Assembly (NCBI RefSeq): GCF_001613345.1
Contig: NZ_BDCE01000066.1
Span: forward strand, 1 to 64,000
DNA from: Nocardia uniformis NBRC 13702
Lineage (GTDB): Bacteria; Actinomycetota; Actinomycetes; Mycobacteriales; Mycobacteriaceae
Direction: 5' to 3'
DNA length: 64,000 nt
In this document: positions 37,023 to 44,188 of the stretch, piece after piece
Position numbering within the stretch: the stretch's first letter is position 1
How the letters are laid out: the number at the start of each line of letters is the position of its first letter
Program-made: the position numbers and the translations under genes
Notes under the pieces: generated by a model
What the model saw: the letters and a program-made list of their open reading frames with translations, nothing else
What the model was told of the DNA's origin: nothing
Database searches by the model: none

Positions 37023-37036
37023 TGGACACTTGTCCC
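37023..37036. promoter_or_regulatory. DosR-like box 2
   Basis: TGGACACTTGTCCC matches 10 of 14 positions of the DosR core. Its centre is 22 bp from the centre of box 1, two helical turns, so dimers would bind on one face of the DNA. Confidence 0.45.
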
Positions 37037-37200
37037 GATCGCCCATCACACCGGTCTCCAGGTGCTACCCGGGTTCCATCCCTGCCGAGCCAGGGATCGC
37101 TGGGTTGTACCCGATCGATAACGGGGTTGGACAGCGACAGGTCGACGCACAGTGCGATCAACACGATGGCGGGCAGCCGGACCCGATACTTGTCCCGCGC

Positions 37201-37337
37201 AGTCCGCGGCCAGACGATTCGGACTGATCGCCCGGAAAGCCCCAGTCATGGCAGCCGAAGCATTGGACGAACTGGCCAACCGAGGACATCACGGGCATGC
37301 GTGAACCGTCATGTCCGGACCGCCGACGACCTCGAAG
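37201..37337. repeat. Direct repeat copy 1 (about 137 bp)
   Basis: This stretch and 37983-38119 align over about 137 bp with roughly 90% identity by eye, including shared runs CTGATCGCCCGGAAAGCCCC and GACGAACTGGCCAACCGAGG. One frame reads SAARRFGLIARKAPVMAAEA and continues as a helix-like fragment before a stop, perhaps a piece of an unidentified gene. Confidence 0.75.
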
Positions 37338-37389
37338 TCGCCGACGCCGGGTCGGGTGCGATCAGTTCGAGGTTCGGGAAGTAGGTCAG

Positions 37390-37731
37390 GACCGCCCTCG
37401 TCGGTAGCGGGGAACCGGCCGCTGCTCATGCTCGGTAACGACAACCCGCGATGGTTGAATCGTGAGAACTGGGAACCATTGTGGCCCAACGGCTCCGGAG
37501 TGAAGATTCCGCTGCGCCTGTCGGGAACCGAGCACATGTCCTTCAATGACGTCGGGCTGATTCTGCCGCAGTTCACCGCCAATGGGTTACTGCCCGCGGC
37601 CAACGCAGTCGATCGTGGGAAGCGTCGACCCCGCGCACTCCATTGATCTGCAACGCACCTATTCACGCACCTACTTCGATTTTCCTTCGGCCGGGTCGGT
37701 GGCGGCATCCCTGAAACGATCGAAGGTCTGA
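37390..37731 (+). pseudogene. Frameshifted C-terminal remnant of an alpha/beta-hydrolase (lipase/PAF-acetylhydrolase-like)
   Basis: Only the C-terminal third is left. One frame reads RPLLMLGNDNPRW, then GTEHMSFNDVGLILPQF (from about 37410 to 37600), where GTEHMSF carries the catalytic-type histidine. The expected continuation VDPAHSIDLQRTYSRTYFDF, up to the stop at 37729-37731, is in the next frame, so a frameshift lies near 37590-37612. The N-terminal half and the nucleophile are missing. It is flanked by the two copies of the 137-bp repeat. Recognition is from motif order only; the exact family is uncertain. Confidence 0.65.
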
Positions 37732-37982
37732 CACAACCGGGCATCTATCCGCACCCCTGACCAAACCCTGCAACCCTGCACATCGCGCGATAGTCGGCAG
37801 GAGCCTGCACAGCCGGGCGGCCGTGAAGCCGTCGGCTTGCCACCGCGGCCGGTCGTCATTTCCTCGCCCGGCCACGTAGGCGCGACCAGCACGGTGAGCC
37901 CGTTGGTCAACGCCTGATCGAGCACGGCTTCGCGACGCCGAACTGGTGGGTCAACGTATAGCGCAAACGCCGCACTAGTGAC

Positions 37983-38119
37983 AGTCCGCGGCCAGAGGAT
38001 CTGGACTGATCGCCCGGAAAGCCCCGGTCATGACAGCCGAAGCGTTGGACGAACTGGCCAACCGAGGACGTCACGGGGCATGCGCGAACCCTCATGTCCG
38101 GACCGTCGACGACCTCGAA
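37983..38119. repeat. Direct repeat copy 2 (about 137 bp)
   Basis: Second copy of the element at 37201-37337, same orientation, 782 bp downstream. Differences are scattered substitutions and one- or two-base indels, so the duplication is not recent. The two copies flank the hydrolase remnant. Confidence 0.75.
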
Positions 38120-38357
38120 AGCCGCCTACACCAGGCCGGGGTGCGGGTTGTCGCCGCGACCATGGCGGCTGCGGCCAGATGCCGGCGGGACCGAACCGGT
38201 CGGGTGAAGGGAGAGGCGATAGATTGCCGCGTCGTCGAATGTTGGCTGGGCGGTGCGGGTTTCGGTGCGATCGTGTGGCTGGATCCTCCGATTCTCTTGC
38301 CTGACCGAAGAATCGATGTCTTGCATTGAGATCGATCGGCTGTTAATGATCTTGATT

Positions 38358-38792
38358 ATGACTATCCGACGTCTTCCTCTCATTGCAGCCACCATCGGCT
38401 CGGCCACCGCACTGAGTTTCATCTCGGGCACGACCGCGACCGCGACACCACCGCTCGCCCCACCGGTGATCGAGGACATCTTCGCGGTAACCGGAACCGT
38501 GTCCGTGAAGTTCCACAATCCGAACGACACGGGTGTGTGCTGGATATACAACGAAGAGAACGGTGAGATCTTCGGTGGCGACAATCCGACATCCTTCGCC
38601 ACTCCCGACGGCCTGATGATCCAGACGTCACTGGGCAACGGGCAGCTCCCCGCCGGCACAATGCGGGTGCGCGGCGCATGCGCGTTCGTGCCCCCGTCGA
38701 CCGGAGGGTCCGACCACAGCTCGATCACCGATGTGTACGTCGTCGAACTTCCGACCAACCCCAACACCCCGCCGACCGGCAGCTTCGGCTGA
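38358..38792 (+). CDS. Small secreted protein of unknown function
   Basis: A 144-residue protein with a signal peptide (residues 1-29: TIRR, then a hydrophobic core LPLIAATIGSATALSFI, cleavage near ATA-TPP). The mature part contains GVCWIYNEENGE and MRVRGACAF, whose two cysteines may form a disulfide, in a beta-rich, Ig-like or cell-surface domain. I do not recognise a named family. In-frame ATGs at 38346 and 38316 are alternative starts and no clear ribosome-binding site decides between them. It is isolated between the decayed region and the tRNA-like sequence. Confidence 0.65.
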   Translation: MTIRRLPLIAATIGSATALSFISGTTATATPPLAPPVIEDIFAVTGTVSVKFHNPNDTGVCWIYNEENGEIFGGDNPTSFATPDGLMIQTSLGNGQLPAGTMRVRGACAFVPPSTGGSDHSSITDVYVVELPTNPNTPPTGSFG

Positions 38793-38863
38793 CTCGTCAT
38801 CACTACCGGCCGGATCGCGGCGGTCGCGGCGCCGCAAAGCGGCTGCCAACCCGATGAAAGTCA

Positions 38864-38886
38864 CCCCGGAACCAATGGTTCCGGGG
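38864..38886 (-). terminator. Terminator hairpin beside tRNA-like sequence
   Basis: CCCCGGAACC and GGTTCCGGGG form a perfect 10-bp stem with a 3-base loop (AAT), 13 bases past the 3' end of the minus-strand tRNA-like sequence. Confidence 0.8.
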
Positions 38887-38899
38887 CCACTCTTGGTAG

Positions 38900-38969
38900 T
38901 AGCGGGGACAGGGTTGAACCTGCGACCTCTGGGTTATGAGCCCAGCGAGCTGCCGAGCAACTCCCCGGC
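38900..38969 (-). tRNA. Degenerate initiator tRNA-Met (CAT)-like sequence
   Basis: On the minus strand the anticodon arm CTGGG-CTCATAA-CCCAG has the three G:C pairs diagnostic of initiator tRNA, followed by AGGTC, T-stem GCAGG/CCTGT and acceptor strand CCCCGCT-A. The T-loop has only six bases (TTCAAC), the D-arm is shortened and altered, and the 5' acceptor strand GCCGGGG has one mismatch and a wobble. Probably a tRNA pseudogene or attachment-site remnant rather than a working tRNA; a terminator follows directly. Confidence 0.6.
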
Positions 38970-39068
38970 AGATAAATCGCGAAAGTGTTGCGAGGGTGAC
39001 GTTTCAGTGACTAGCTTTGCGTAATCCACTGGCAGAGAATGTCAGACCTGTGATTAGGCGAGAACTCG

Positions 39069-41090
39069 GTGATCGGCAGCAAATTCCTTCGCACGACCTC
39101 AGGACGATGGCGTCAGACCCTCAGTGTTCGGACCAGGGTGCTGGTCATTGTGCTCATTCCCAGTATCGCGTTGCTCGCGATCGGGATAGGCGGATCCGCC
39201 TATCTGGTGCAGAGCGGTCGAGAGGCGAATCGGTTCGCTGAGCTGGCGCGCGGCACCTCCGGGCCGTCGATCATGATGATCGAGGCGTTCCAGGAGGAGC
39301 GCAGGCTTTCGCTATTGTTCCTGGCGGGCGACGACTCGGCCGGGTTCGCATTGCCCGCGGCGCGCCAGCAATCCGATGCGGGGTACGCGGCGGTGGTGGC
39401 GCAGGCCAATGCGCTGTCGCAGTTGCGGCCGGATCTGAAGGAGGGCTTCTTCCGGGTCGGTGTCGGCCAGAAGGTGCCGGCGTTGCGGGCAGCGATCGAT
39501 GCCCGCGCGATCCCGGCCGCAGAGGCATTCACCGCGTACAGCATGGCGGTCGCGGCCATCATCAACGGCTGGCTGATCTCGGCGGACGTCGCACCCGATC
39601 CCCATATCGCGGTGGAGCTGTACAAGTCGGTGCACGCACTCCGGGCTGCCGAATCCATTTCGCAGACAAGCGGTTTAGGGTCACTGGTGATGCTCACCGG
39701 ACAGCTGTCACCGGAGCTGCTGGTGGAACTGGCCGGGTACATCGGCGACGGCCGAGGTGAGGTCGCCTACGTCGGGTCGGTGCTACAGGGGGCGCGACTC
39801 GACCAATGGAAGGCGATCACCGCCAGCTCGGAATGGCAGCAGCTGCGCGGCATGGAGGACGCGATAATCCAGCGCGGCCCGGTCCCCGACACCGAAAGCG
39901 GCGGTCGAACCTCCAGCAAATCCGTCGAAACGCTGCCGATGACATTGACCCAATGGCAGCAGGTTGCGGGGAAAGTCCGCCACGATCTGTTGAACCTGTG
40001 GGAGAACCAAAGCGTCGACGCGCATTTCGCGGCGACCGAGCAGGGCAATCGACTCAACCGGAACTCGCTCCTCGCCGGGGCGGGTGTCCTCTCGCTCGCG
40101 CTCCTGGCCTTCCTCGGCGCCCTGACGCTGGCCAACAGGTTCATCGGCCGCCTGCGCCGACTACGCCGTGACACGCTGAAACTGGCCGATGAACGGTTGC
40201 CGGACACGATCCGCCGACTCTCGGCCGGCGAGGATTTCGATCAGGACGACGACCGACTGGATTTCGGAGCCGACGAAATCGGCCATGTCGCCGACGCTTT
40301 CAACCGCGCGCACCAGGCCGCGGTGGCGGCGGCGGTGGCGGAGGCCAAAACCCGCGCGGGCGTGAACACGGTGTTCGTGAAAATCGCGCACCGGTCCCAG
40401 GGCGTGGTGCACCGCCAGCTGGCCCTGCTCGACAAGGCCGAGCGGGAAGAACCGGAACCGGATCGGCTGAAACTGCTGTTCCAGCTCGACCATTTGGCGA
40501 CCCGAGCCCGGCGCAATGCCGAGAACCTCATCGTGCTCGGCGGTGAACAGCCGGGACGAAAGTGGCGCAATCCGGTGCCGCTGGTCGATGTGGTTCGCGG
40601 CGCGGCCGCGGAATCGCTGGACTACACCAGAATTCACGTCCGGAAGCTGCCGGAGACGCAGATCGTCGGACCCGCCGTCACCGATATCATCCACCTGCTG
40701 GCCGAACTGGCCGACAATGCCAGCGCGTTCTCCCCGCCGGAGTCGCCGGTCGAGATCACCGGCGGTACGGTCGGCAAGGGGATCGCCATCGAGATCTCCG
40801 ACCAGGGCCTCGGCATGACGGACGAGGACAGGGCCGCGCGCAACGAGTTGCTGTCGCATCCACCGGATTTCAGCGTCGCCACCCTGTCCGGTGATATCCG
40901 CCTCGGCCTGTTCGTGGTCGCGAAACTGGCGGCGCGCCACGGTATTACGGTACGGCTCACGGAATCCGACTACGGCGGCGTGAAAGCCATCGTCCTGATC
41001 CCGACCGCACTCACCACCGCCGCCGCGGAGCTGGGTATGGCCGATCCCGTACAGCAGAGCCGGATTCCGGCGCAACCGGAGTACTCATGA
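39069..41090 (+). CDS. Nitrate/nitrite-sensor type histidine kinase-like protein (CvnA class)
   Basis: A 673-residue membrane sensor: transmembrane helix about 24-46, extracellular NIT-like sensor domain (about 60-310), second helix about 335-355, HAMP-like linker (about 357-415), a conservon-type dimerisation box VVHRQLALLDKAE...LFQLDHLATRARRNAENLIVL (about 445-490) and a HATPase domain with ELADNASAFSPP (N box, about 547-558) and ISDQGLGM. Streptomyces CvnA proteins have this architecture. The start is the GTG at 39069. The stop overlaps the DUF742 gene (ATGA). No response regulator, Roadblock or GTPase gene follows, unlike a complete conservon. Confidence 0.88.
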   Translation: MIGSKFLRTTSGRWRQTLSVRTRVLVIVLIPSIALLAIGIGGSAYLVQSGREANRFAELARGTSGPSIMMIEAFQEERRLSLLFLAGDDSAGFALPAARQQSDAGYAAVVAQANALSQLRPDLKEGFFRVGVGQKVPALRAAIDARAIPAAEAFTAYSMAVAAIINGWLISADVAPDPHIAVELYKSVHALRAAESISQTSGLGSLVMLTGQLSPELLVELAGYIGDGRGEVAYVGSVLQGARLDQWKAITASSEWQQLRGMEDAIIQRGPVPDTESGGRTSSKSVETLPMTLTQWQQVAGKVRHDLLNLWENQSVDAHFAATEQGNRLNRNSLLAGAGVLSLALLAFLGALTLANRFIGRLRRLRRDTLKLADERLPDTIRRLSAGEDFDQDDDRLDFGADEIGHVADAFNRAHQAAVAAAVAEAKTRAGVNTVFVKIAHRSQGVVHRQLALLDKAEREEPEPDRLKLLFQLDHLATRARRNAENLIVLGGEQPGRKWRNPVPLVDVVRGAAAESLDYTRIHVRKLPETQIVGPAVTDIIHLLAELADNASAFSPPESPVEITGGTVGKGIAIEISDQGLGMTDEDRAARNELLSHPPDFSVATLSGDIRLGLFVVAKLAARHGITVRLTESDYGGVKAIVLIPTALTTAAAELGMADPVQQSRIPAQPEYS

Positions 41091-41464
41091 ACGATTCCGA
41101 AGAGTCGTGGTACGACGAGGACGCCGGGCCCGTGGTGCGGCTCTACGCGGTGACGCGTGGCCGCGCCGGAACGCGCCGCACCGATGTGGATATGGTCACC
41201 CGCGTGGTGACCTCGAGCTTCGGCCGGCTGCGCCGCCACGAGCCCGAGTACGCGGCCATCGTGGAATTGGCTCGCTCGCCGCTCTCGGTGGCCGAAATCG
41301 CCGCCCGTCTGCACCTGCCGATCACCGCGGCCAAAATCCTGGTCGGCGATCTCATCGGTGACGGCGTCCTCGACTTCCGCGCCCCCGTCAGCAGCGACGA
41401 GGCGAACGCCCCCGACGACCTGAACGTCCTGCGTGCGGTCCTGAAAGGCATCCAACGACTGTGA
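41087..41464 (+). CDS. DUF742 protein (CvnC class)
   Basis: A 125-residue DUF742 protein with the conserved opening SWYDEDAGPVVRLYAVTRGR, a central winged-helix-like part (IVELARSPLSVAEIAARLHLPITAAKILVGDL, about 63-95, given here as motifs ARSPLSVAEIAARLHLP and AAKILVGDL) and the end DDLNVLRAVLKGIQRL. In conservons it works with a CvnB Roadblock protein and a CvnD GTPase behind a CvnA sensor. Here it directly follows CvnA with a 4-bp overlap and neither B nor D is present, so signal output must go through other proteins. Confidence 0.88.
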   Translation: MNDSEESWYDEDAGPVVRLYAVTRGRAGTRRTDVDMVTRVVTSSFGRLRRHEPEYAAIVELARSPLSVAEIAARLHLPITAAKILVGDLIGDGVLDFRAPVSSDEANAPDDLNVLRAVLKGIQRL

Positions 41465-41697
41465 GATCCTGTTCGGAGGTGGCCCCGGAGAGAACTTCCG
41501 CAGGAGTTTCCCTGGCCACCTCCACACTGGCCACTCGCTGGGATACGAACGGCGACAGCAGCAGGCGACATCGGACGCGCCGATCGGCCGAACCATGGCC
41601 GTCTTCGCTGTGCCACACACGCCGGCACCAGCACCAGCACCAGGTAAGCCATGGTTATGAATCCCGACTACATACCAGAATTGGTATGCTATCTGGT
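41465..41697. other. Intergenic region before the toxin-antitoxin pair
   Basis: No gene seen. It contains a short tandem array of GCACCA units (41624-41642) and, at its end, the antitoxin operator. Confidence 0.5.
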
Positions 41698-41700
41698 ATG
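41671..41700 (+). promoter_or_regulatory. Autoregulatory operator of the toxin-antitoxin pair
   Basis: CATACCA (41671-41677) and TGGTATG (41682-41688) are perfect inverted arms 4 bp apart. A third TGGTATG (41694-41700) contains the ATG itself. TATGCT (41685-41690) could be a -10 hexamer, which would give a leaderless mRNA; no ribosome-binding site is visible. Confidence 0.7.
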
Positions 41701-41937
41701 AGCAAACAGATCACCATCCGACTGCCTGATGAACTAGTCGATTTCGTGGATGCGGAGGTAGCGGCCCAACATTGCCCCAGCCGTGCCGCTCTGGTCGCCG
41801 CCGCCCTCGAGCACTACCGCGAACGCGCTATCGGGGAAGCCATCGTCGCCGGATACACCGCCATCCCCGACGGCGAGGGCGACAACCTGGACGAATTCCT
41901 GTCCGCCGCAAGCGAATCCGTGTGGAGTGAGGATTGA
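41698..41937 (+). CDS. Ribbon-helix-helix antitoxin (MazE/type II)
   Basis: A 79-residue antitoxin: ribbon-helix-helix DNA-binding part SKQITIRLPDELVDFVDAEV (2-21) followed by SRAALVAAALEHY and a C-terminal acidic tail (DGEGDNLDEF) that would wrap the toxin. The start codon lies inside a repeated TGGTATG element, so binding would block transcription of the pair directly. Its TGA stop overlaps the TTG start of the toxin gene. GC and codon use are ordinary for the window. Confidence 0.88.
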   Translation: MSKQITIRLPDELVDFVDAEVAAQHCPSRAALVAAALEHYRERAIGEAIVAGYTAIPDGEGDNLDEFLSAASESVWSED

Positions 41938-42236
41938 GACCGATTCACATTGCCGAGCTGGGCACCAAGCCCCGGCCCGTATTGGTACTGACTCGTGAGA
42001 TCGCCCGCCCGGTCCTGAAGACGGTCACCGTCGCCCCGATCACCAGCACCATCCGCGACATACCGACCGAGGTTCGGCTCGACTCCAGCAACGGGCTGGA
42101 TCACGACTGCGTGGCGCTGCTCGACAAGATCACCACCATCCCCGCCGCCGCGCTCGGCCGCCGCGTCGGCTTTCTACACCCCGGACAGGAGCAGCACCTG
42201 TCCGACGCCGTTCACGCGGCATTCGAACTGAAGTAG
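41934..42236 (+). CDS. MazF/PemK-family endoribonuclease toxin
   Basis: A 100-residue type II toxin of the MazF/PemK fold: RPIHIAELGTKPRPVLVLTRE (split here as RPIHIAELG and KPRPVLVLTRE), VTVAPITSTIR (about 31-41), LDHDCVALLDKITTIP (about 54-69). It should cleave mRNA or tRNA in a sequence-specific way and is neutralised by the antitoxin just upstream. The start is a TTG overlapping the antitoxin stop (TTGA), so synthesis is coupled and probably kept below antitoxin level. It starts at the beta-strand usually preceded by a GxIW segment, so it is slightly shorter at the N-terminus than typical MazF. Confidence 0.85.
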   Translation: MRPIHIAELGTKPRPVLVLTREIARPVLKTVTVAPITSTIRDIPTEVRLDSSNGLDHDCVALLDKITTIPAAALGRRVGFLHPGQEQHLSDAVHAAFELK

Positions 42237-42464
42237 ACCACCTACCTCATCGAGCCGAGACCGGACGCAAAATGGCACCGTGATTCCGCTGTTTCCCGCC
42301 ATTTCGACGTGATCGACTGCGGCAACGGCATACCCGCCCAGGGCTATACGCACGCCCCCCGGATCTGGCGCTGCGTGGCTCAGTCTCAATCGGGCGTTCT
42401 GGATCGGCGTAGCCCTGATCGGCCGCCACAACCTCGCCCGGTGGCTCGATGAGAGGATGGGCGC

Positions 42465-42962
42465 ATGCCCGTCGTGGAAGCAGTCGTCACTGTCGCGGTC
42501 CCGCCGGAACTGGCGTTCGCGGTGTCGCAGACGACCGGCGAGGTCCGCTACCGCTGGGATCCGTTCATCCGCGAACAGCACTTCACCGATGGCGTCACCA
42601 GGCCCGGCAAGGGCGTACGCACGTTCACCAGGTCCCGACACGGCTTCACCATGATCAGCGAGTACGTGTCCTATCAGCCGCCCACCAACGCGGGCATGAA
42701 GATGATCGAGGGACCCTGGTTCTTCGAGATGCTGGCCGGCGGCTGGCGCTTCGTCCCCGCCGGGGAACCCGGCCACACGCTGGCCACCTGGCGATACAAC
42801 TTTCGCTGCCGCCCGGCCTGGCTGCGGCCGATCGCCGACCGCATCGGTATCCGGGTCCTGGGCTATGACATCCGCCGCCGCATCGCGGGCTTCGCCGCAG
42901 GCTGTGCCGACCCGGTGGTCCTCGACGCGGCTCGCGCCACCCTCGGCGAGCAAGCACCCTGA
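42465..42962 (+). CDS. SRPBCC family (START/Bet v1-like) protein
   Basis: A 165-residue protein with the SRPBCC pattern: an N-terminal beta strand VVEAVVTVAVPPELAFAV followed by RYRWDPFIREQHF, and a C-terminal long helix. These domains bind hydrophobic ligands in a helix-grip pocket; many are polyketide cyclases/dehydrases or lipid-binding proteins. The 228 bp upstream show no clear gene. Ligand and role unknown; it stands alone. Confidence 0.78.
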   Translation: MPVVEAVVTVAVPPELAFAVSQTTGEVRYRWDPFIREQHFTDGVTRPGKGVRTFTRSRHGFTMISEYVSYQPPTNAGMKMIEGPWFFEMLAGGWRFVPAGEPGHTLATWRYNFRCRPAWLRPIADRIGIRVLGYDIRRRIAGFAAGCADPVVLDAARATLGEQAP

Positions 42963-43003
42963 GCTGACCTGAGCCGGCGGCTCACGATCTGAACTAGGGC
43001 CCG

Positions 43004-43564
43004 TCAGGCGGTCGCCACCGCCATCAGAGCCGCGCGAGCGGCACGGTCGAACGGGGCGGTACCGCCCTCCGCCCGGCACAGAACCTGCGCGCCCTCGAGC
43101 AGGCTGACCAACAGGTAAGCGAGATCGACTGCGCCTTCGTGCCTCATTCCAGCGCCGGTGAGCGCGGCCGCGAGTCGATCCGTCCATGCGGCGAAAGTCG
43201 TTGCGGCGATACCGCACAGCTCATTACCGTCCATGCCCGCGGGAACGGTGACGGCCGCGATCGCGCAGCCGCTGCCGTGCGCCGAGTCCTCGATCACGGG
43301 CCGCGCGAAGTCCAGGAAGGCCCGCACTACCGCGAGCGGATCGGCTCCCGACAATTCCGTCAGCCGCTGTGCGACCTCCTGCCCGTGCATTCTGGTCGCT
43401 TCGGCCACCAACTCGGTCTTCCCGCTCGGAAAATGGTGATAGATCGCCCCGCGCGCGGCACCGCTGTGGGCGAGGACCTCGGTGAACGACGTACCCGCCA
43501 AACCGTTCCGGCGCAGGCTGTCCACGGCGGCGGCGATCATGCGGTCCCGGGTGGGTTTGGTCAT
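43004..43564 (-). CDS. TetR/AcrR family regulator
   Basis: A 186-residue TetR-type repressor with helix-turn-helix about 7-52 (AAAVDSLRRNGLAGTSFTEVLAHSGAARG then IYHHFPSGKTELV; motifs SFTEVLAHSGAARGAIYHHF) and a YsiA/LmrA-like ligand domain with CAIAAVTVP (about 99-107). It is divergent from a tautomerase-like gene. Two near-identical palindromes CTAGTA-N6-TACTAG stand in the 109-bp gap, one per promoter. I start at MTKPTRDRM (43564), six codons inside the longer frame, with GGAGG nearby. The inducer is unknown, presumably a substrate of the divergent enzymes. Confidence 0.87.
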   Translation of the reverse strand: MTKPTRDRMIAAAVDSLRRNGLAGTSFTEVLAHSGAARGAIYHHFPSGKTELVAEATRMHGQEVAQRLTELSGADPLAVVRAFLDFARPVIEDSAHGSGCAIAAVTVPAGMDGNELCGIAATTFAAWTDRLAAALTGAGMRHEGAVDLAYLLVSLLEGAQVLCRAEGGTAPFDRAARAALMAVATA

Positions 43565-43586
43565 CGAATGCGGCTCCTCCACTTGA

Positions 43587-43604
43587 CTAGTACGGCCATA
43601 CTAG
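43587..43604. promoter_or_regulatory. TetR-type operator, copy 1
   Basis: CTAGTACGGCCATACTAG: 6-bp perfect arms with one asymmetric pair inside. It lies 22 bp upstream of the TetR start. Confidence 0.7.
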
Positions 43605-43618
43605 TGCACGGTGTCGTC

Positions 43619-43638
43619 GCTAGTACGTACGTACTAGC
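43619..43638. promoter_or_regulatory. TetR-type operator, copy 2 (perfect 20-bp palindrome)
   Basis: GCTAGTACGTACGTACTAGC is perfectly self-complementary and shares CTAGTAYG...CRTACTAG with copy 1. It lies 35 bp upstream of the tautomerase-like gene. Confidence 0.75.
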
Positions 43639-43673
43639 GAATTGATTCCTCACACAGACAGGGACATGCCACC

Positions 43674-44111
43674 GTGCCTTTCACCGTCATCGCACCTCGC
43701 GGAGTTCTCACCGAAACCGGCGAACAGCAGCTCATCCCGCAGCTCGTCGACGCACTCATCGAGGTGAGCGGATTGACCGGCAATACCTTCTTCACGCCGG
43801 TCGTCGGCGGCCACCTGCACATCCTCGAACCCCAGCACGTCTACACCGGCGGAGTGAATCGTCCCGTCCTACTGATCGAGCTCAGGTTGCCCGGTATCGG
43901 CCTACCCACGCCGCAGGATCGTGCAGGTTTCATCACCGTCGCCACCGCGATCGCGGCGAAGCACACCGCGCCCGGCCACTCCCCCGAGGACATCTGGATC
44001 AATATCAGCTACGCCGCCGACTCCGGGTGGGGCATCGGCGGAGTCGCCTACTCCAACGAGGCTCTGATCGAGGCCATCACCGCCGCCGGCGAACCCATAT
44101 CAGCCGACTGA
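43674..44111 (+). CDS. Tautomerase-family protein
   Basis: A 145-residue protein with Pro2 directly after the initiator residue (MPFTVIAPRGVLT), as in 4-oxalocrotonate tautomerase superfamily enzymes where Pro1 of the mature protein is the catalytic base. About twice the size of a minimal 4-OT subunit, so it may be a fused two-module (MIF/CHMI-like) member. The start codon is GTG (43674). It is controlled by the TetR-type operator 35 bp upstream and followed 77 bp later by a DJ-1/PfpI-like gene, probably in one transcript. Confidence 0.75.
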   Translation: MPFTVIAPRGVLTETGEQQLIPQLVDALIEVSGLTGNTFFTPVVGGHLHILEPQHVYTGGVNRPVLLIELRLPGIGLPTPQDRAGFITVATAIAAKHTAPGHSPEDIWINISYAADSGWGIGGVAYSNEALIEAITAAGEPISAD

Positions 44112-44188
44112 CCCCCGACTTCCGCTCTGCATCCGGCGCCGCTCGCGAAGCGCGAGCGGCACCGCCTCACCCGAACGAAAGATGTCTC

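Larger units (their letters stand above)
36913..38345. other. Decayed 1.4-kb gene-poor region
   Basis: No intact gene. From left to right it holds two DosR-like boxes (37001-37036), the first copy of a diverged direct repeat (37201-37337), a frameshifted hydrolase remnant (about 37390-37731), unassigned sequence with a possible minus-strand fragment near 37830-37925 (LDQALTNGLTVLVAPTWPGE), and the second repeat copy (37983-38119). Confidence 0.6.

Noticed and set aside
38030..38329. 100-codon plus-strand frame starting in the second repeat copy
   Set aside because: Only its first about 30 codons are shared with the other repeat copy; the rest has no coding character and copy 1 is interrupted by a stop.
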